A stretch of DNA of 64,000 nucleotides from Ramlibacter monticola. GTDB lineage: Bacteria > Pseudomonadota > Gammaproteobacteria > Burkholderiales > Burkholderiaceae_C. Location: positions 62,001 to 126,000 of the forward strand of contig NZ_JAEQNE010000002.1 in NCBI RefSeq assembly GCF_016722785.1. The letters are read 5' to 3'. Under the pieces are notes generated by a model that worked only from the letters and a program-made list of their open reading frames with translations, was not told the origin of the DNA and made no database searches. Positions 37,403-48,069 of the stretch are shown here, one piece after another (position 1 is the first letter of the stretch; the number at the start of each line of letters is the position of its first letter). Both the position numbers and the translations under genes were made by a program.

Positions 37403-39558
37403 GCGGCCGCCACGCCGTTGCGGAACGCGTCCGCCAGCTTGCGCCGCAGCAGCTTGCCGGTCGGCGTGCGCGGCAGCGCGGGCAGCTCGTGGAAGGACCG
37501 CGGCCGCTCGTGCGGCCGCAGGGCCGCGGCGCGCTCCTGCAGCACCTTCTCGACCTGCGCGTGCTCGCCCGGCCTGGCGGCGTAGAACAGCACGACGGAA
37601 TCGACGCCGTCCTCGTCGGGCACGCACACCGTCGCCGCCTCCAGCAGGCCCGGCGTGCCGGCGCCCAGCTTGTCCTCCAGCTCCACCAGGTTGACCCAGC
37701 GGCCGCGGATCTTCACCAGCGAGTCCTCGCGGCCGGCGAAGCGCCAGCCGCCGCCCTGCGTGTGCACGAACAGGTCCGCGGGGCAGAAGGCGTCGCCCCG
37801 GAAGGCCTGCGCCTGCGCCGCGGGGCGATCGAGGTAGCCGCGCGCCACGGTGGACACGCGAAAGCCCAGTCGCGTGGGCAGGCCGGCGGCCGCCGCTTCC
37901 GGATCGAGCGGGTGCACCTCCACGCCGGGCGAGGGTTGCAGGCCGTCGTCGCCGGCCATGGCCGTCAGCACCAGCACCAGCGTTTCGGAGGCGCCGTAGC
38001 CGTCGATCATGTCGATGCCGGTGGCCTGCCGCCAGGCCTCGCGCAGGCTGGCCGGCAGCGTCTCGCCGGCCGACACGCACTTGCGCACGCCCGCCGCCAC
38101 CAGCGCCGGCGCGAGCCCCGCGTGCAGCAGGTTGCGGTACAGCGAGGGCACGCTGAAGAACACGCTGGGCGTGTAGCGTTCGACCGAAGCCGCCGCCGAC
38201 GCGGCCGTCGGCCATTGCGGATCGAGGATCACCGTCGCGCCGATCTTCAGGCCGGCGAACAGGCTGTTGGTCTGCGGATAGGAGAAGAACAGGCGCGAGG
38301 TCGCGAACAGGCGGTCGCCCGCCACGATGCCCAGGCGTTCGCGCGTCACGCGCTCGATCTCGCGCGCGAAGCGGTGACTGTGCACCACCGCCTTCGGCTT
38401 GCCCGAGGTGCCGGAAGAGTGGCACCAGAAGGCCGGCGTGTCGTCGTCGACGAGTTCCGGCGCCAGCGGCTCGGCGGCCGCCACCTCGCGCCGGCCCGGC
38501 TCCAGCAGGATCACGCGGCTGGTCCAGGGCGCCGGCGTGTCGTCGGCGTGTTCCGCCAGGATGATGCTGAAGCCCGCCTCGTCGAGGATGTAGCTCCATT
38601 CGGGCGCCGGGATCTGCGGGTTGACGGCCACCGCCACGCCGCCGGCCCAGAGGGTGCCGAGGAAGGCCACGACCCAGTCGATGCCGTCCGGCAGCTTGAT
38701 GGCCACGCGGTCGCCGGGGCGCAATCCCCGCGCCTTCCAGGCGCCCGCCGCGCGGGCCACGCGATCGCGCAGCTGCGCGTACGTGAGCTGCTGCTCGCCG
38801 CAGACCAGCGCCACTTGCGCCCCGTCGGCCTGCGCCAGCAGCAGGGCCGCGCCGTTGATCCGCGCAGCCTCCGCCGGCGCCGCGGCGGCGGCCTGGCCTT
38901 CGCGGCGGTCCGGCTGGCGGGCCAGCCAGCGCTTGTATTCCGCGCACAGGAGGTCCGCGTGCTCGCGCTCCTCGGCGCCGAGTTCGAGGTAGAGGCGCTG
39001 CTCGCCCGAGCCCGAGGGCACCGTCGCCGCGCGCGTGCGGAAGAAGGCGGCGGCGCGGTCCTCCAGCGCGATGGCGATGCGGAACAGGTTGTCCGGATCG
39101 TCCGGCCGGTGGTCGACGTGCGCGAAGATGCCGGCCACCTCGAGCCGGAACGCGGGCGAGGGCTCCGGCACGTCGACGTGGTAGCGGCGCCGCAGCGTCT
39201 CCATGTGCTCGCCCTCCATGACCGCGAAACGCGAGAACAGCGCGCGCAGTTCCTCGTCGCCGCAATCGGCCGCGGCGCGCTGGTAGAAGGCGCGGCCGCC
39301 GAGCTCGATCTCGAATGCCATCCGGACCGCATTCACCGCCGCCCGGTCGGCGCTGAAGACGGCCCGCGTGTCGTGGCGCAGGGTCAGCCGGCCCCCGCAC
39401 TGTGGGCAGCGGCCATAGGGGAAGGCGAAGCCTTCGCTGAGCTTGCCGCACTCCTCGCACTTCCAGTGGGTGGGCGCGTCCGCGCAGCAGAGATCCGGGG
39501 GCTCGGCGCCTTCGGCCCCGGGGGCCTGGCATTTCGGGCAATGCGCGGTGCGGTCCAT
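37399..39558 (-). CDS. Zinc ribbon-rubrerythrin-like domain fused to an AMP-dependent acyl-CoA synthetase
   Basis: 719 residues from ATG at 39558, preceded by GGAGAG. Residues 1-65 hold zinc knuckles (CPKC, CC, CEEC, CPQC). Residues about 80-230 are a ferritin-like four-helix bundle with carboxylate motifs FEIELGGRAFYQRAA, EGEHMETL, IALEDRAAAFF and EEREHADLL, as in rubrerythrins. Residues about 245-715 are an acyl/benzoate-CoA-ligase-type AMP-forming synthetase: SSGTSGKPKAVVHSH, GYGASETL, FAGREDSLVKIRGRWVNLVELE and the catalytic lysine in TPTGKLLRR. A diiron peroxide- or oxygen-sensing module on a ligase is unusual. Substrate unknown. A low-oxygen role fits the neighbours. Confidence 0.85.
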   Translation of the reverse strand: MDRTAHCPKCQAPGAEGAEPPDLCCADAPTHWKCEECGKLSEGFAFPYGRCPQCGGRLTLRHDTRAVFSADRAAVNAVRMAFEIELGGRAFYQRAAADCGDEELRALFSRFAVMEGEHMETLRRRYHVDVPEPSPAFRLEVAGIFAHVDHRPDDPDNLFRIAIALEDRAAAFFRTRAATVPSGSGEQRLYLELGAEEREHADLLCAEYKRWLARQPDRREGQAAAAAPAEAARINGAALLLAQADGAQVALVCGEQQLTYAQLRDRVARAAGAWKARGLRPGDRVAIKLPDGIDWVVAFLGTLWAGGVAVAVNPQIPAPEWSYILDEAGFSIILAEHADDTPAPWTSRVILLEPGRREVAAAEPLAPELVDDDTPAFWCHSSGTSGKPKAVVHSHRFAREIERVTRERLGIVAGDRLFATSRLFFSYPQTNSLFAGLKIGATVILDPQWPTAASAAASVERYTPSVFFSVPSLYRNLLHAGLAPALVAAGVRKCVSAGETLPASLREAWRQATGIDMIDGYGASETLVLVLTAMAGDDGLQPSPGVEVHPLDPEAAAAGLPTRLGFRVSTVARGYLDRPAAQAQAFRGDAFCPADLFVHTQGGGWRFAGREDSLVKIRGRWVNLVELEDKLGAGTPGLLEAATVCVPDEDGVDSVVLFYAARPGEHAQVEKVLQERAAALRPHERPRSFHELPALPRTPTGKLLRRKLADAFRNGVAAA

Positions 39559-39705
39559 GGCTGACTCTCCATGTGGACGTGTTGATGCGACGCCGGCCCG
39601 CAGCAGGGCGCGGCGTGCCCGCGGTGCGGGCGCGTTTGACTTTGTCTCCAGCTCTCGTTCTTTTCGCTGCTCGCCGCAGTAAACAGCGCGGTGCCATTTG
39701 CTACT

Positions 39706-39719
39706 TTGACGTGGCTCAA
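39706..39719. promoter_or_regulatory. FNR-like dyad
   Basis: TTGACGTGGCTCAA, 8 of 10 matches and almost identical to the site at 22480. It lies in the divergent gap between the ligase fusion and the first response-regulator gene, about 150 bases from the former. The rest of this 437-base gap shows no gene I trust. Confidence 0.5.
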
Positions 39720-39995
39720 GGCTTGCGGCGGCATCAGGGTCAGTCCCGAGGAGGCCGGGTGCATGAAGCAATGCTGCACCCCCTGCCCGCACCAGACCCT
39801 TGATTCCATTGGGTTTCGATTGCCGCAACGGGCCGGGGTGCATATCGCGCATGTACTTCGCGCCGCCGCCCGCGCCGTCGCTGGGGCCGACGAAATCGCG
39901 CAAGTGCGTGCCGCCAAAGGAGAAACGCGGCACCTGCTCGGCTTGGCACGGCTGATGCTCAACCCCAGTCAAGCAAAACAACACCAACCGACACC

Positions 39996-40463
39996 ATGAA
40001 ACCCGCCGCAAGGATCCTGATCGTCGACGACGAAGAAGTCGTCCGCCTCAGCTACATGCGCATCCTGGCCAGTGCCGACTGCCAGGTGGAGGCGGTGTGG
40101 ACCTGGGCGCAAGTGAAGCAGGCGATGGACGAAGAGCCCTTCGACCTCGTGCTGCTGGACCTGCGCATGCCCGGCATGGACGGACTGGAAGTGCTGCGGA
40201 ACCTGAAGGCGCGCTGGCCGGACAGCGAGGTGATCATCATCACCGGCTATCCCACCCTCGCCTCGGCGAAAGAAGCGGTCACGCTCGGCGCGTACGACTA
40301 CCTGACCAAGCCCGTGGGGCCGGCGCAGGTGATCGCCGCCGCCAACGCAGCGATGCTGCACAAGCTCTGGGCCCTGCACGACGACAGCGCGCGCACGGCC
40401 CCATCGGATCAGGAAAAGAGTGGTCCTGAAGCGGCCGGGTTTCCGTCTAACCCGATTCATTGA
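39996..40463 (+). CDS. Response regulator, receiver only
   Basis: 155 residues. Receiver of the NtrC/FixJ style: ILIVDDEEVVRLSYMRILA, phospho-acceptor in LVLLDLRMPGMDGLEVL, IIITGYPTLASAKEAVTLGAYDYLTKPVGPAQV. The last 35 residues are an unstructured tail, with no DNA-binding domain. First gene of a rightward series that leads into the cytochrome genes; may receive phosphate from the haem sensor kinase further right. Confidence 0.85.
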   Translation: MKPAARILIVDDEEVVRLSYMRILASADCQVEAVWTWAQVKQAMDEEPFDLVLLDLRMPGMDGLEVLRNLKARWPDSEVIIITGYPTLASAKEAVTLGAYDYLTKPVGPAQVIAAANAAMLHKLWALHDDSARTAPSDQEKSGPEAAGFPSNPIH

Positions 40464-40473
40464 GGGAAACATC

Positions 40474-41325
40474 ATGACAGCACTGCGCAAACTTCTCGTC
40501 GTCGACGACGACCCCGTGGTGGGAGCGAGCTTCAACCGCGTTCTGTCCGGCAAGGGCTACATCGTCGTGTCGGCCGAAAACGGCAACGACGCGCTGGCGA
40601 AGCTGCAGGCCGAAAAGTTCGATGCCGTCTTCACCGACCTGCGCATGCCCGGCATGGACGGCCTGCAGGTGGCGGAGCGGGTCCGCGCCGCCCAGCCCTG
40701 GACCCCGGTGGTGATCGTCACCGGCTACGGATCGCCCGCCAGCGAGGCGAGGGCGCGCGCCGCCGGCGTGAGCGCCTTCCTGCAAAAGCCGCTGTCGCCC
40801 GAGGTGATCGAGGACAGCGCCGCCATGGCGGTGCGCACCGTGGTGCAAGGCGTGTCGGCGCCCGTCCTCGAGGTACCGGCCGTGGCCGCGGCCCCCATGA
40901 CCGCCGAGGCGCCTGCCGCCGAAGAAGCACCGCGCGGCGGCGTGCTCACGCTGCTGAAGAACATGGTCCTGTTCCTGGCAGCGCCCTTCATCGGCCTGCT
41001 GTACGCGGTGCTGCTGCCCTTCGTCGGGCTCGGCATGCTGGCCTGGACGGCGATCAAGGGAATGCGCGAGGCCAGGGGCAGGGCGGCGGAACAAGCGGCG
41101 GCGCCCGCGATGAAAGAGCCGGTGGTCGAAGCGGTCGTGCCCGAAGCGATGGCTCCGGCGGCCGCCGAAACGCCGAACCGCGGCATGGCGGGCGCGGCCA
41201 AGGTCGCGATCGGCATCGTGGCGGCGCCCTTCCTCGGTCTCGCCTGGATCCTGGTGATGCCTTTCGCCGGACTGGCCGCCCTGACCTGGTTCGGGATCAA
41301 GGCAGCGGTCGAACGGGCCAGCTAA
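40474..41325 (+). CDS. Response regulator with C-terminal membrane segments
   Basis: 283 residues from ATG at 40474. The receiver covers about 1-125 (LLVVDDDPVVGASFNRVLSG, FTDLRMPGMDGLQV, VTGYGSPASEARARAAGVSAFLQKPL). It is followed by an Ala/Pro/Glu-rich linker and two similar hydrophobic hairpins: MVLFLAAPFIGLLYAVLLPFVGLGMLAWTAIKGM and VAIGIVAAPFLGLAWILVMPFAGLAALTWFGIKAA. The two hairpins look like an internal duplication (AAPF-GL then LPF-GL). A phospho-receiver tethered to the membrane is uncommon; it may gate or dock to the cytochrome complex encoded next. Output inferred, not known. Confidence 0.82.
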   Translation: MTALRKLLVVDDDPVVGASFNRVLSGKGYIVVSAENGNDALAKLQAEKFDAVFTDLRMPGMDGLQVAERVRAAQPWTPVVIVTGYGSPASEARARAAGVSAFLQKPLSPEVIEDSAAMAVRTVVQGVSAPVLEVPAVAAAPMTAEAPAAEEAPRGGVLTLLKNMVLFLAAPFIGLLYAVLLPFVGLGMLAWTAIKGMREARGRAAEQAAAPAMKEPVVEAVVPEAMAPAAAETPNRGMAGAAKVAIGIVAAPFLGLAWILVMPFAGLAALTWFGIKAAVERAS

Positions 41326-41371
41326 GTTCGGCAGGCACGCGACCCCCAAGGCACGAAGCGGGAGAAAAGAA

Positions 41372-42688
41372 ATGACAAGCAGTCAACGATCGCGGCTCGC
41401 AGCCTCCTGGGCGACGGCCCTGGCACTGGCCCTCACGCTGGTGTCGGGGCCGGCGCTCGCTGCCGACCCGAAGGACGCCACGCTCTCCAGGGAAGACCAG
41501 GCCTGCCTCGAATGCCATGCGAAGCCGGGCCTGCGCAAGACCCTCGCCAACGGCGAAACCCTGCCGCTGTACATCGCGCCGCAGCCGTTCGCCGAGTCCC
41601 GCCACGCGCGGGAAGGCTGCGAGGGCTGCCACTCGCAGATCGACACGGCCACGCACGGCAAGCCCGGCAACGAGCAGAAGCTGGCCAGCAAGCGCAGCCA
41701 CGCCGTGGAGTCGATGGAGACCTGCCGCGACTGCCACCAGAAGACCATGAAGAAGTACGACGACAGCGTGCACTGGGCGCTCGTCAAGACCGGCAGCGCC
41801 AAGGCGCCGCTGTGCGCCGACTGCCACAACCCGCACGCCACGAAGTCGACCAAGGAGGCCAACGCGGCGGACGACGCGCTGTGCCGCCAGTGCCACGAGA
41901 AGGTGACGCAGGCCTTCACCGCCAGCGTGCACGGCACGGACGGCGAGAACCTCGAATGCAAGGACTGCCACCGCACGCACGACGTGAAGGCGGCCACGGT
42001 CGGCGACCACCTGCGCGGCCAGTGCCTGTCGTGCCACAAGGAAACGGCCGCCACGCACGCCAGCTGGCTGCCCAACGCGGGCCGGCACCTGGAGGCCGTG
42101 TCCTGCGCCGCCTGCCACGCGCCGAACGCGACGCGCCGGGTGGACCTGCGCATCCACGAAGCCCGGGGCGAGAAGGCCGCCGAGAAGGTGGGCGTGCCGC
42201 AGTTCGTGCAGTTCACCAGCAGCGCGTCCGGCAAGGGCGGCCTGGACGGCCGGGCCCTCTGGAGCCTGCTTCAGGACCTGAGCCGCGGCAACGGCGACGA
42301 CAGCCGCACCTTCGTGCGGGGGCGCCTCGAGGTGCAGACCGGCGTCGAGGCGCACTCGCTGGCCGCCAAGGGCAAGGCGCTGAAGGACTGCGCCACCTGC
42401 CACAGGAAGGGCGCCGCCGCCTTCCAGAGCGTCACGGTCAGCATGATCGGCGCGGACGGCCGGCCGCTGCGCCAGGGCGCCAGCCAGGGCATCCTGAACT
42501 CCGTCGAGTCCATCGGTTCCGTGGCCGGCTTCTACGCGATCGGCGGCACCCGCATCAAGCTGCTCGACGCGCTGCTCGTCATGGCTTTGGCCGGCGGCGT
42601 GCTGCTGCCCGGCGCGCACCTGGCGATGAAGGTGATCAGCGCCCGCCGGCGCAAGGCGGCCGACCAACGCACTTCGGACTCGGATTGA
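41372..42688 (+). CDS. Nine-heme c-type cytochrome, membrane anchored
   Basis: 438 residues with a signal peptide (ATALALALTLVSGPALAA). Nine CxxCH motifs can be counted: CLECH, CEGCH, CRDCH, CADCH, CRQCH, CKDCH, CLSCH, CAACH and CATCH. One C-terminal helix (LLDALLVMALAGGVLLPGAHLAM) anchors it in the inner membrane with haems in the periplasm. The spread with many extra histidines resembles the cytochrome c3/NrfB-like multihaem families. With the cytochrome b encoded next, it should pass electrons from quinol to a periplasmic acceptor. The acceptor is not known. Confidence 0.9.
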   Translation: MTSSQRSRLAASWATALALALTLVSGPALAADPKDATLSREDQACLECHAKPGLRKTLANGETLPLYIAPQPFAESRHAREGCEGCHSQIDTATHGKPGNEQKLASKRSHAVESMETCRDCHQKTMKKYDDSVHWALVKTGSAKAPLCADCHNPHATKSTKEANAADDALCRQCHEKVTQAFTASVHGTDGENLECKDCHRTHDVKAATVGDHLRGQCLSCHKETAATHASWLPNAGRHLEAVSCAACHAPNATRRVDLRIHEARGEKAAEKVGVPQFVQFTSSASGKGGLDGRALWSLLQDLSRGNGDDSRTFVRGRLEVQTGVEAHSLAAKGKALKDCATCHRKGAAAFQSVTVSMIGADGRPLRQGASQGILNSVESIGSVAGFYAIGGTRIKLLDALLVMALAGGVLLPGAHLAMKVISARRRKAADQRTSDSD

Positions 42689-42698
42689 GGAGAACACC

Positions 42699-43334
42699 AT
42701 GAGCAAGGTCTATGTCCATCCCCTGCCGGTGCGCATCTGGCACTGGGCCAATGCCGTCCTGTTCCTGCTGCTGGTGGCCACGGGCGTGCAGATCCGCTAC
42801 CTGGACCTGTTCGACTACATGGCCTTCGGCACGGCGGTGCAGCTGCACAACTGGGTCGGCTTCGCGCTGATCGCCAACTTCTTCGTCTGGCTGCTGTTCT
42901 ACCTGTTCTCCGAACGCAACAAGGCCTACCACCCCGAGTTCAACATCGTGAAGCTCGCGCAGGCCTCCTTCGAGCAGGCGAAGTACTACGGCTGGGGCAT
43001 GTTCCGCGGCGAGCACAACCCGCACCGCATCGACCCGTACCACAAGTTCAACCCGCTGCAGCGCACGCTGTACCAGATCCTGATGCTGTTCCTGCTGCCG
43101 CTGCAGTTCGCGACCGGCATCCTGATGTGGGACATCAAGCGCTTCTCGGCCTTCGTCGAGATGATGGGCGGGCTGCGCGTGGTCTCGACGGTGCACGTCC
43201 TGATCTTCATCTTCTTCGTCTTCTACCTGTTCTTCCATCCCTACCTGGCGACGCTGGGCCACACGCCCACCGCGCACATCAAGGCGATGGTGACGGGCTA
43301 CGAGGACGTCGAGGAAGAGCAACCGGCAAGCTGA
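42699..43334 (+). CDS. Membrane cytochrome b (hydrogenase/formate dehydrogenase gamma-like)
   Basis: 211 residues. Four hydrophobic helices with haem-ligand histidines: VHPLPVRIWHWANAVLFLLLVATGVQIRY, LHNWVGFALIANFFVWLLFYLF, LYQILMLFLLPLQFATGILMW, and VVSTVHVLIFIFFVFYLFFHPYL. This is the di-haem cytochrome b561/HyaC pattern that oxidises quinol. It begins ten bases after the multihaem gene and is followed by a small cytochrome c; together they form a quinol-to-periplasm electron conduit. Confidence 0.9.
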   Translation: MSKVYVHPLPVRIWHWANAVLFLLLVATGVQIRYLDLFDYMAFGTAVQLHNWVGFALIANFFVWLLFYLFSERNKAYHPEFNIVKLAQASFEQAKYYGWGMFRGEHNPHRIDPYHKFNPLQRTLYQILMLFLLPLQFATGILMWDIKRFSAFVEMMGGLRVVSTVHVLIFIFFVFYLFFHPYLATLGHTPTAHIKAMVTGYEDVEEEQPAS

Positions 43335-43353
43335 TTTCAACGAGGAGGGAAAG

Positions 43354-43689
43354 ATGAAAGCGAGAACCTGCCTGGCCGCCGCGGCGGCGCTGTTTGCCCT
43401 GTCGCTGCCCGCGACGGCGGCGGTGGACGCCGACGCGGCGCTCAAGCTGGCGAAGGACAACGGCTGCACGAAGTGCCACTCCGTCGACAAGGCCAAGAAG
43501 GGCCCGGCCTACCAGAAGGTGGCGGCCAAGTACAAGGGCAAGGCCGATGCCGAGGCGAAGCTGGTCGACTTCATGACCAAGAGCCCGAAGGTGAAGCTGG
43601 ACGACGGCAGCGAGGAGGACCACAAGGCCGTCAACACCAAGGATGCCGCCCAGCTGAAGAACCTGGCACAGTGGGTCCTGTCGCAATAG
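43354..43689 (+). CDS. Small class I cytochrome c
   Basis: 111 residues with a signal peptide (CLAAAAALFALSLPATAA). One haem site NGCTKCHSVDKAKKGPAYQKVAAKY is typical of cytochrome c551/c552-like proteins, although the usual distal methionine is not obvious: only one methionine (DFMTKSP) lies in the right part. It ends the rightward cytochrome operon. Soluble periplasmic shuttle. Confidence 0.88.
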   Translation: MKARTCLAAAAALFALSLPATAAVDADAALKLAKDNGCTKCHSVDKAKKGPAYQKVAAKYKGKADAEAKLVDFMTKSPKVKLDDGSEEDHKAVNTKDAAQLKNLAQWVLSQ

Positions 43690-43766
43690 GGTAAGGCCGC
43701 CAGGATCGGGGCCCTGCCGGGACGAGGGTCGGCGACAGGGTCCCTTTCTCTTTCTATTGGGGACTG

Positions 43767-43909
43767 AAAAACCAAACAGCCGAACGCAGAGGGCGCAAAG
43801 GTTACGCGGAGGACGCAGAAAAAGCCCTGAAGAAAATCTTGTTCTTCGGCTGTCCTTCTGCGTCCTCTGCGATTTCTCTGCGCCCTCTGCGTTCGGCTGT
43901 CTGGTTTTT
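43767..43909. repeat. Large nested inverted repeat (REP/MITE-like)
   Basis: Outer arms 43767-43797 and 43879-43909 pair over 31 bases with one mismatch (22 perfect, ACAGCCGAACGCAGAGGG core). Inner arms 43806-43820 and 43856-43870 pair over 15 with one mismatch, and GAAGAA pairs with TTCTTC at the tip. Motifs such as GAGGACGCAGA recur within it. Elements built of ACGCAGAGG-type units are scattered in many proteobacterial genomes. It lies between convergent operons and can end transcription both ways, with T-runs beyond the arms. Confidence 0.75.
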
Positions 43910-43965
43910 TGCTGCGGCCGTCGACCGCTTCTCTTCCTGGGCCCGGAATTCGGTGAAGAGCCTTT

Positions 43966-45389
<1,424 letters not shown>

Positions 45390-45393
<4 letters not shown>

Positions 45394-47024
45394 GCGATGG
45401 CCTCCGGCGTGCCGTGCCCCGTCTGCGAGGGCTGCGGCGGTAGCGCGACGGGCAGGAACACGTGGAACGTGCTGCCGGCGCCGACGGTGCTCTCGACCTC
45501 GATCTCGCCGCCGTGCGCCTTGACGATGCCGTAGCTCACCGACAGCCCGAGGCCGGTCCCCTTGCCGACTTCCTTGGACGTGTAGAAGGGTTCGAAGATG
45601 CGCTGCAGGTTGGCCTTGTCGATGCCGCAGCCGGTGTCGCTGATCGCGATCTCCACCACGGGCTGCGGGTCGCGCAGGGGCAGCTTGCGCGCGGGGTGCA
45701 GCCGGGTGCGCACGGTGACGCGGCCGGCCGCCGGAATGGCCTGCTGCGCGTTCACCAGGATGTTCATCAGCACCTGCTTGAGCAGGTCGGCGTCGGCGTG
45801 CAGCCGCGGCAGCCCCGGGTCCGCTTCCAGGGTGATCTGGACCTGCTGCAGCGCCGCGGAGCGCTCCACGAAACGGACGGTCTCCCGGGCGATCTCGTTG
45901 AGGTCGACCTCGGCCTTCTCGGGCGGCTTCTCGCGCGCGAAATCCAGCAGCCGGCGGATGATGCTCGCGCAGCGGCGCGTCTCGCGGATCACGAGGTCGA
46001 GGTCCTCGGCGTCCTGGCTGCCCGCCGGCGCCTTCTGGCGCATCAGGGAGGTGAAGGTGAGCACGCCGGTCAGCGGGTTGTTCAGTTCGTGCGCGATGCC
46101 GGCGGCGAGCTGGCCGATGGCCGCCAGCTTCTCGCCGCGGGCGACCTCGGCCTCGGCCAGCCGCAGTTCCTCGGTGCGTTCCTTGACCTTCTCGCCCAGC
46201 GTGGCGACCCAGTCCTCCAGTTCCTGGCGCGATTTCTTCAGCGCCGCCATCATGGTGTTGGTGGACCGCGCGAGCTGGCCGAATTCGTCCGCGCTGCGCA
46301 CAGGGATGGCCTGGTCGAAGTCGCCGGAGGCGATGCGCTCCGAGCCGCGCGCCAGGTCGCGCAGCGGCCGGTAGATCAGGCGGCGCAGCAGCCAGCCGAC
46401 GCTCACCGAGACCAGCAGCACGAAGCCCAGCGAGACGAGCATCATGCGGACCACGTGGGTGGTAAGGTGCTCGTTGGCCTGGTCCAGGGAATAGGTGATG
46501 TCCACGACCCCGAGCACCGGCTCCTTCTCCGGCGACGCGTGGCAGGACGCGCGGGCGCACGAGGGCTCGTTGCGGATCACCTCCATGTTCCCGAGCAGCT
46601 GGTGGTGGTCCGGGGTGTCGAAGAGGCGCCACCGCACCTTGTGCGGTTCCTCGCCCAGGACCTTTCTCCCGGTATGGCACTGGGAGCAGTGCTCGGCGTC
46701 CTCGTCGATGTGCTGCCCGACCTCGCCGGCCACGTTGGAGTGCGCGATGGTGCCGTTCTTGCGCAGCACGCGCACCCGGCGGATGCTTTCCTGCTTGCCG
46801 ATGTCCTCGATGATCCGGTCGACGATCGCGGGCTCGTCCTGCATCATCGCGAAGCGGGTGCTGCGTTCGATCACCTGCGACAGCTGCGCCATGTGGGTGA
46901 CCATCGTCTGCAGCTGCTCGCTGCGCTCCTGGCGCACCAGCAGGGCGATGAACAGCATCATGGTCGCCCCGAGCACGAGGGTCAGGTAGAGACTGACTTT
47001 GAACTGGAGGCTTTTCGGCGTCAT
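45390..47024 (-). CDS. Sensor histidine kinase with covalent haem c sensor domain
   Basis: 544 residues from ATG at 47024 (MTPKSLQFKVSLYLTLVLG). One helix (about 9-30), a periplasmic domain with CSQCH (C113, C116, H117) and a second variant site CARASCH (C156, C161, H162; C-x4-C-H), a second helix (about 187-210), HAMP, coiled coil, HisKA with AAGIAHELNNPL, and HATPase (NILVNAQQAI, GTGLGLSVSYGI). One or two haems attached to the periplasmic sensor would let it sense redox state, NO, CO or oxygen. Co-encoded with an NtrC-type regulator beside multihaem cytochrome genes. Confidence 0.9.
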
Positions 47025-47162
47025 TGCCGGTTTGTTCTTGTTCCCAGCCGGGGCAGAGCCGGACAGGCCGAGTGTGCGCCCATGGCCGCCGCGGGCTCTT
47101 GATGGCCCGCAAGGAAAGAATGCGCATGTTGCGCGCACGTGAACGCCGCGCGAGGGCGGCGC

Positions 47163-47176
47163 TTGATCCATGTCAT
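47163..47176. promoter_or_regulatory. FNR-like half-degenerate dyad
   Basis: TTGATCCATGTCAT matches the consensus at 8 of 10 positions, in the divergent gap between the haem sensor kinase and the solute-binding protein gene, about 140 bases from the kinase start. Confidence 0.35.
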
Positions 47177-47270
47177 CGGGCGGCGAAGCGGCAGACGTTT
47201 TCGGCAAGTCTGCAACGCTGGGTTTCTGCACCAGAAACTACAGTGCGAATCACTACTACACGGACCTCCA

Positions 47271-48035
47271 ATGAAACTTACTCGTCGTCAGTTGGGATTC
47301 GCCGCCGCGGGCTTCACTGCCCTGGCCACCTTGTCCTCCTCCGCGTTCGCCGCCGGCCAGGTCACGATCTATACGTACCACATCCACCCGCCCTTCGTCC
47401 TGGAGGCGGGCAAGGGCCTCAGCTACGAGCTGGCCGACACCCTGACCCGGAAGGCCAAGGGAGCCGCCACCTTCAAGATCGAAACGGTCACGCGCGCGCA
47501 ACTGGACAAGCTGATGGCGACGCCCGACTTCTCGGGCGTGGTGGCGTGGGTGGCCCCCAAGTGGATGAAGGACGAGGACAAGACGACCTACCTGTGGACC
47601 ACCGGCGTCATGGAGGACGCGAACCTCATCCTGTCCAATGCGAAGGCGAAGATCGACTACAAGGATCCGTCCTCGCTGAAGGGCAAGCAGTTCGGCGGCA
47701 TCACGGGCCACAAGTACGCGGGCATCGACGATCTCGTCGCGACGGGCGCGATCAAGCGCGAGGACGCGGAGAAGGAGCGCAACAACCTGCGCAAGCTCGA
47801 GGCCGGCCGCCTCGACGCGGCGCTGCTGCCGCGCGCCACCGCCAACTATCTGCTCAAGGAGATGGATCTGGTGTCCAAGATCTATATCGCTCCCACCCCC
47901 CAGAGCACCTACACCCGCCAGATCCTCGTTCCCAAGCGCAGCCCGGAGCTGCAGAAGCTCCTGAACGACCTGCTCGCCGACATGGGCAAGGACAGCGCCT
48001 GGCAGACGACCCTGAGCACCTACGGCGCCAAGTAA
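47271..48035 (+). CDS. Periplasmic solute-binding protein, amino-acid (family 3) type
   Basis: 254 residues from ATG at 47271. A twin-arginine-like or Sec signal (TRRQLGFAAAGFTALATLSSSAFAA) is followed by a family 3 binding fold: TIYTYHIHPPFVLEAGKGLSYELADTLTRKAKG, KQFGGITGHKYAGID and LEAGRLDAALLPRATANYLLKEM. No permease or ATPase gene is adjacent; instead a chemoreceptor gene follows by 34 bases. The protein may therefore present a ligand to the receptor rather than to a transporter. Confidence 0.82.
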   Translation: MKLTRRQLGFAAAGFTALATLSSSAFAAGQVTIYTYHIHPPFVLEAGKGLSYELADTLTRKAKGAATFKIETVTRAQLDKLMATPDFSGVVAWVAPKWMKDEDKTTYLWTTGVMEDANLILSNAKAKIDYKDPSSLKGKQFGGITGHKYAGIDDLVATGAIKREDAEKERNNLRKLEAGRLDAALLPRATANYLLKEMDLVSKIYIAPTPQSTYTRQILVPKRSPELQKLLNDLLADMGKDSAWQTTLSTYGAK

Positions 48036-48069
48036 GCCACCGACCCGACACTCGATTCCCGGAAACGCC

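Noticed and set aside
37177..39564. A 795-codon plus-strand frame opposite the ligase fusion
   Set aside because: Antisense shadow; the opposite strand has ligase and rubrerythrin motifs in order.
39691..39999. 102-codon plus-strand frame in the gap before the first response regulator
   Set aside because: No ribosome-binding site, mixed composition, overlaps the FNR-like dyad and the start of the next gene.
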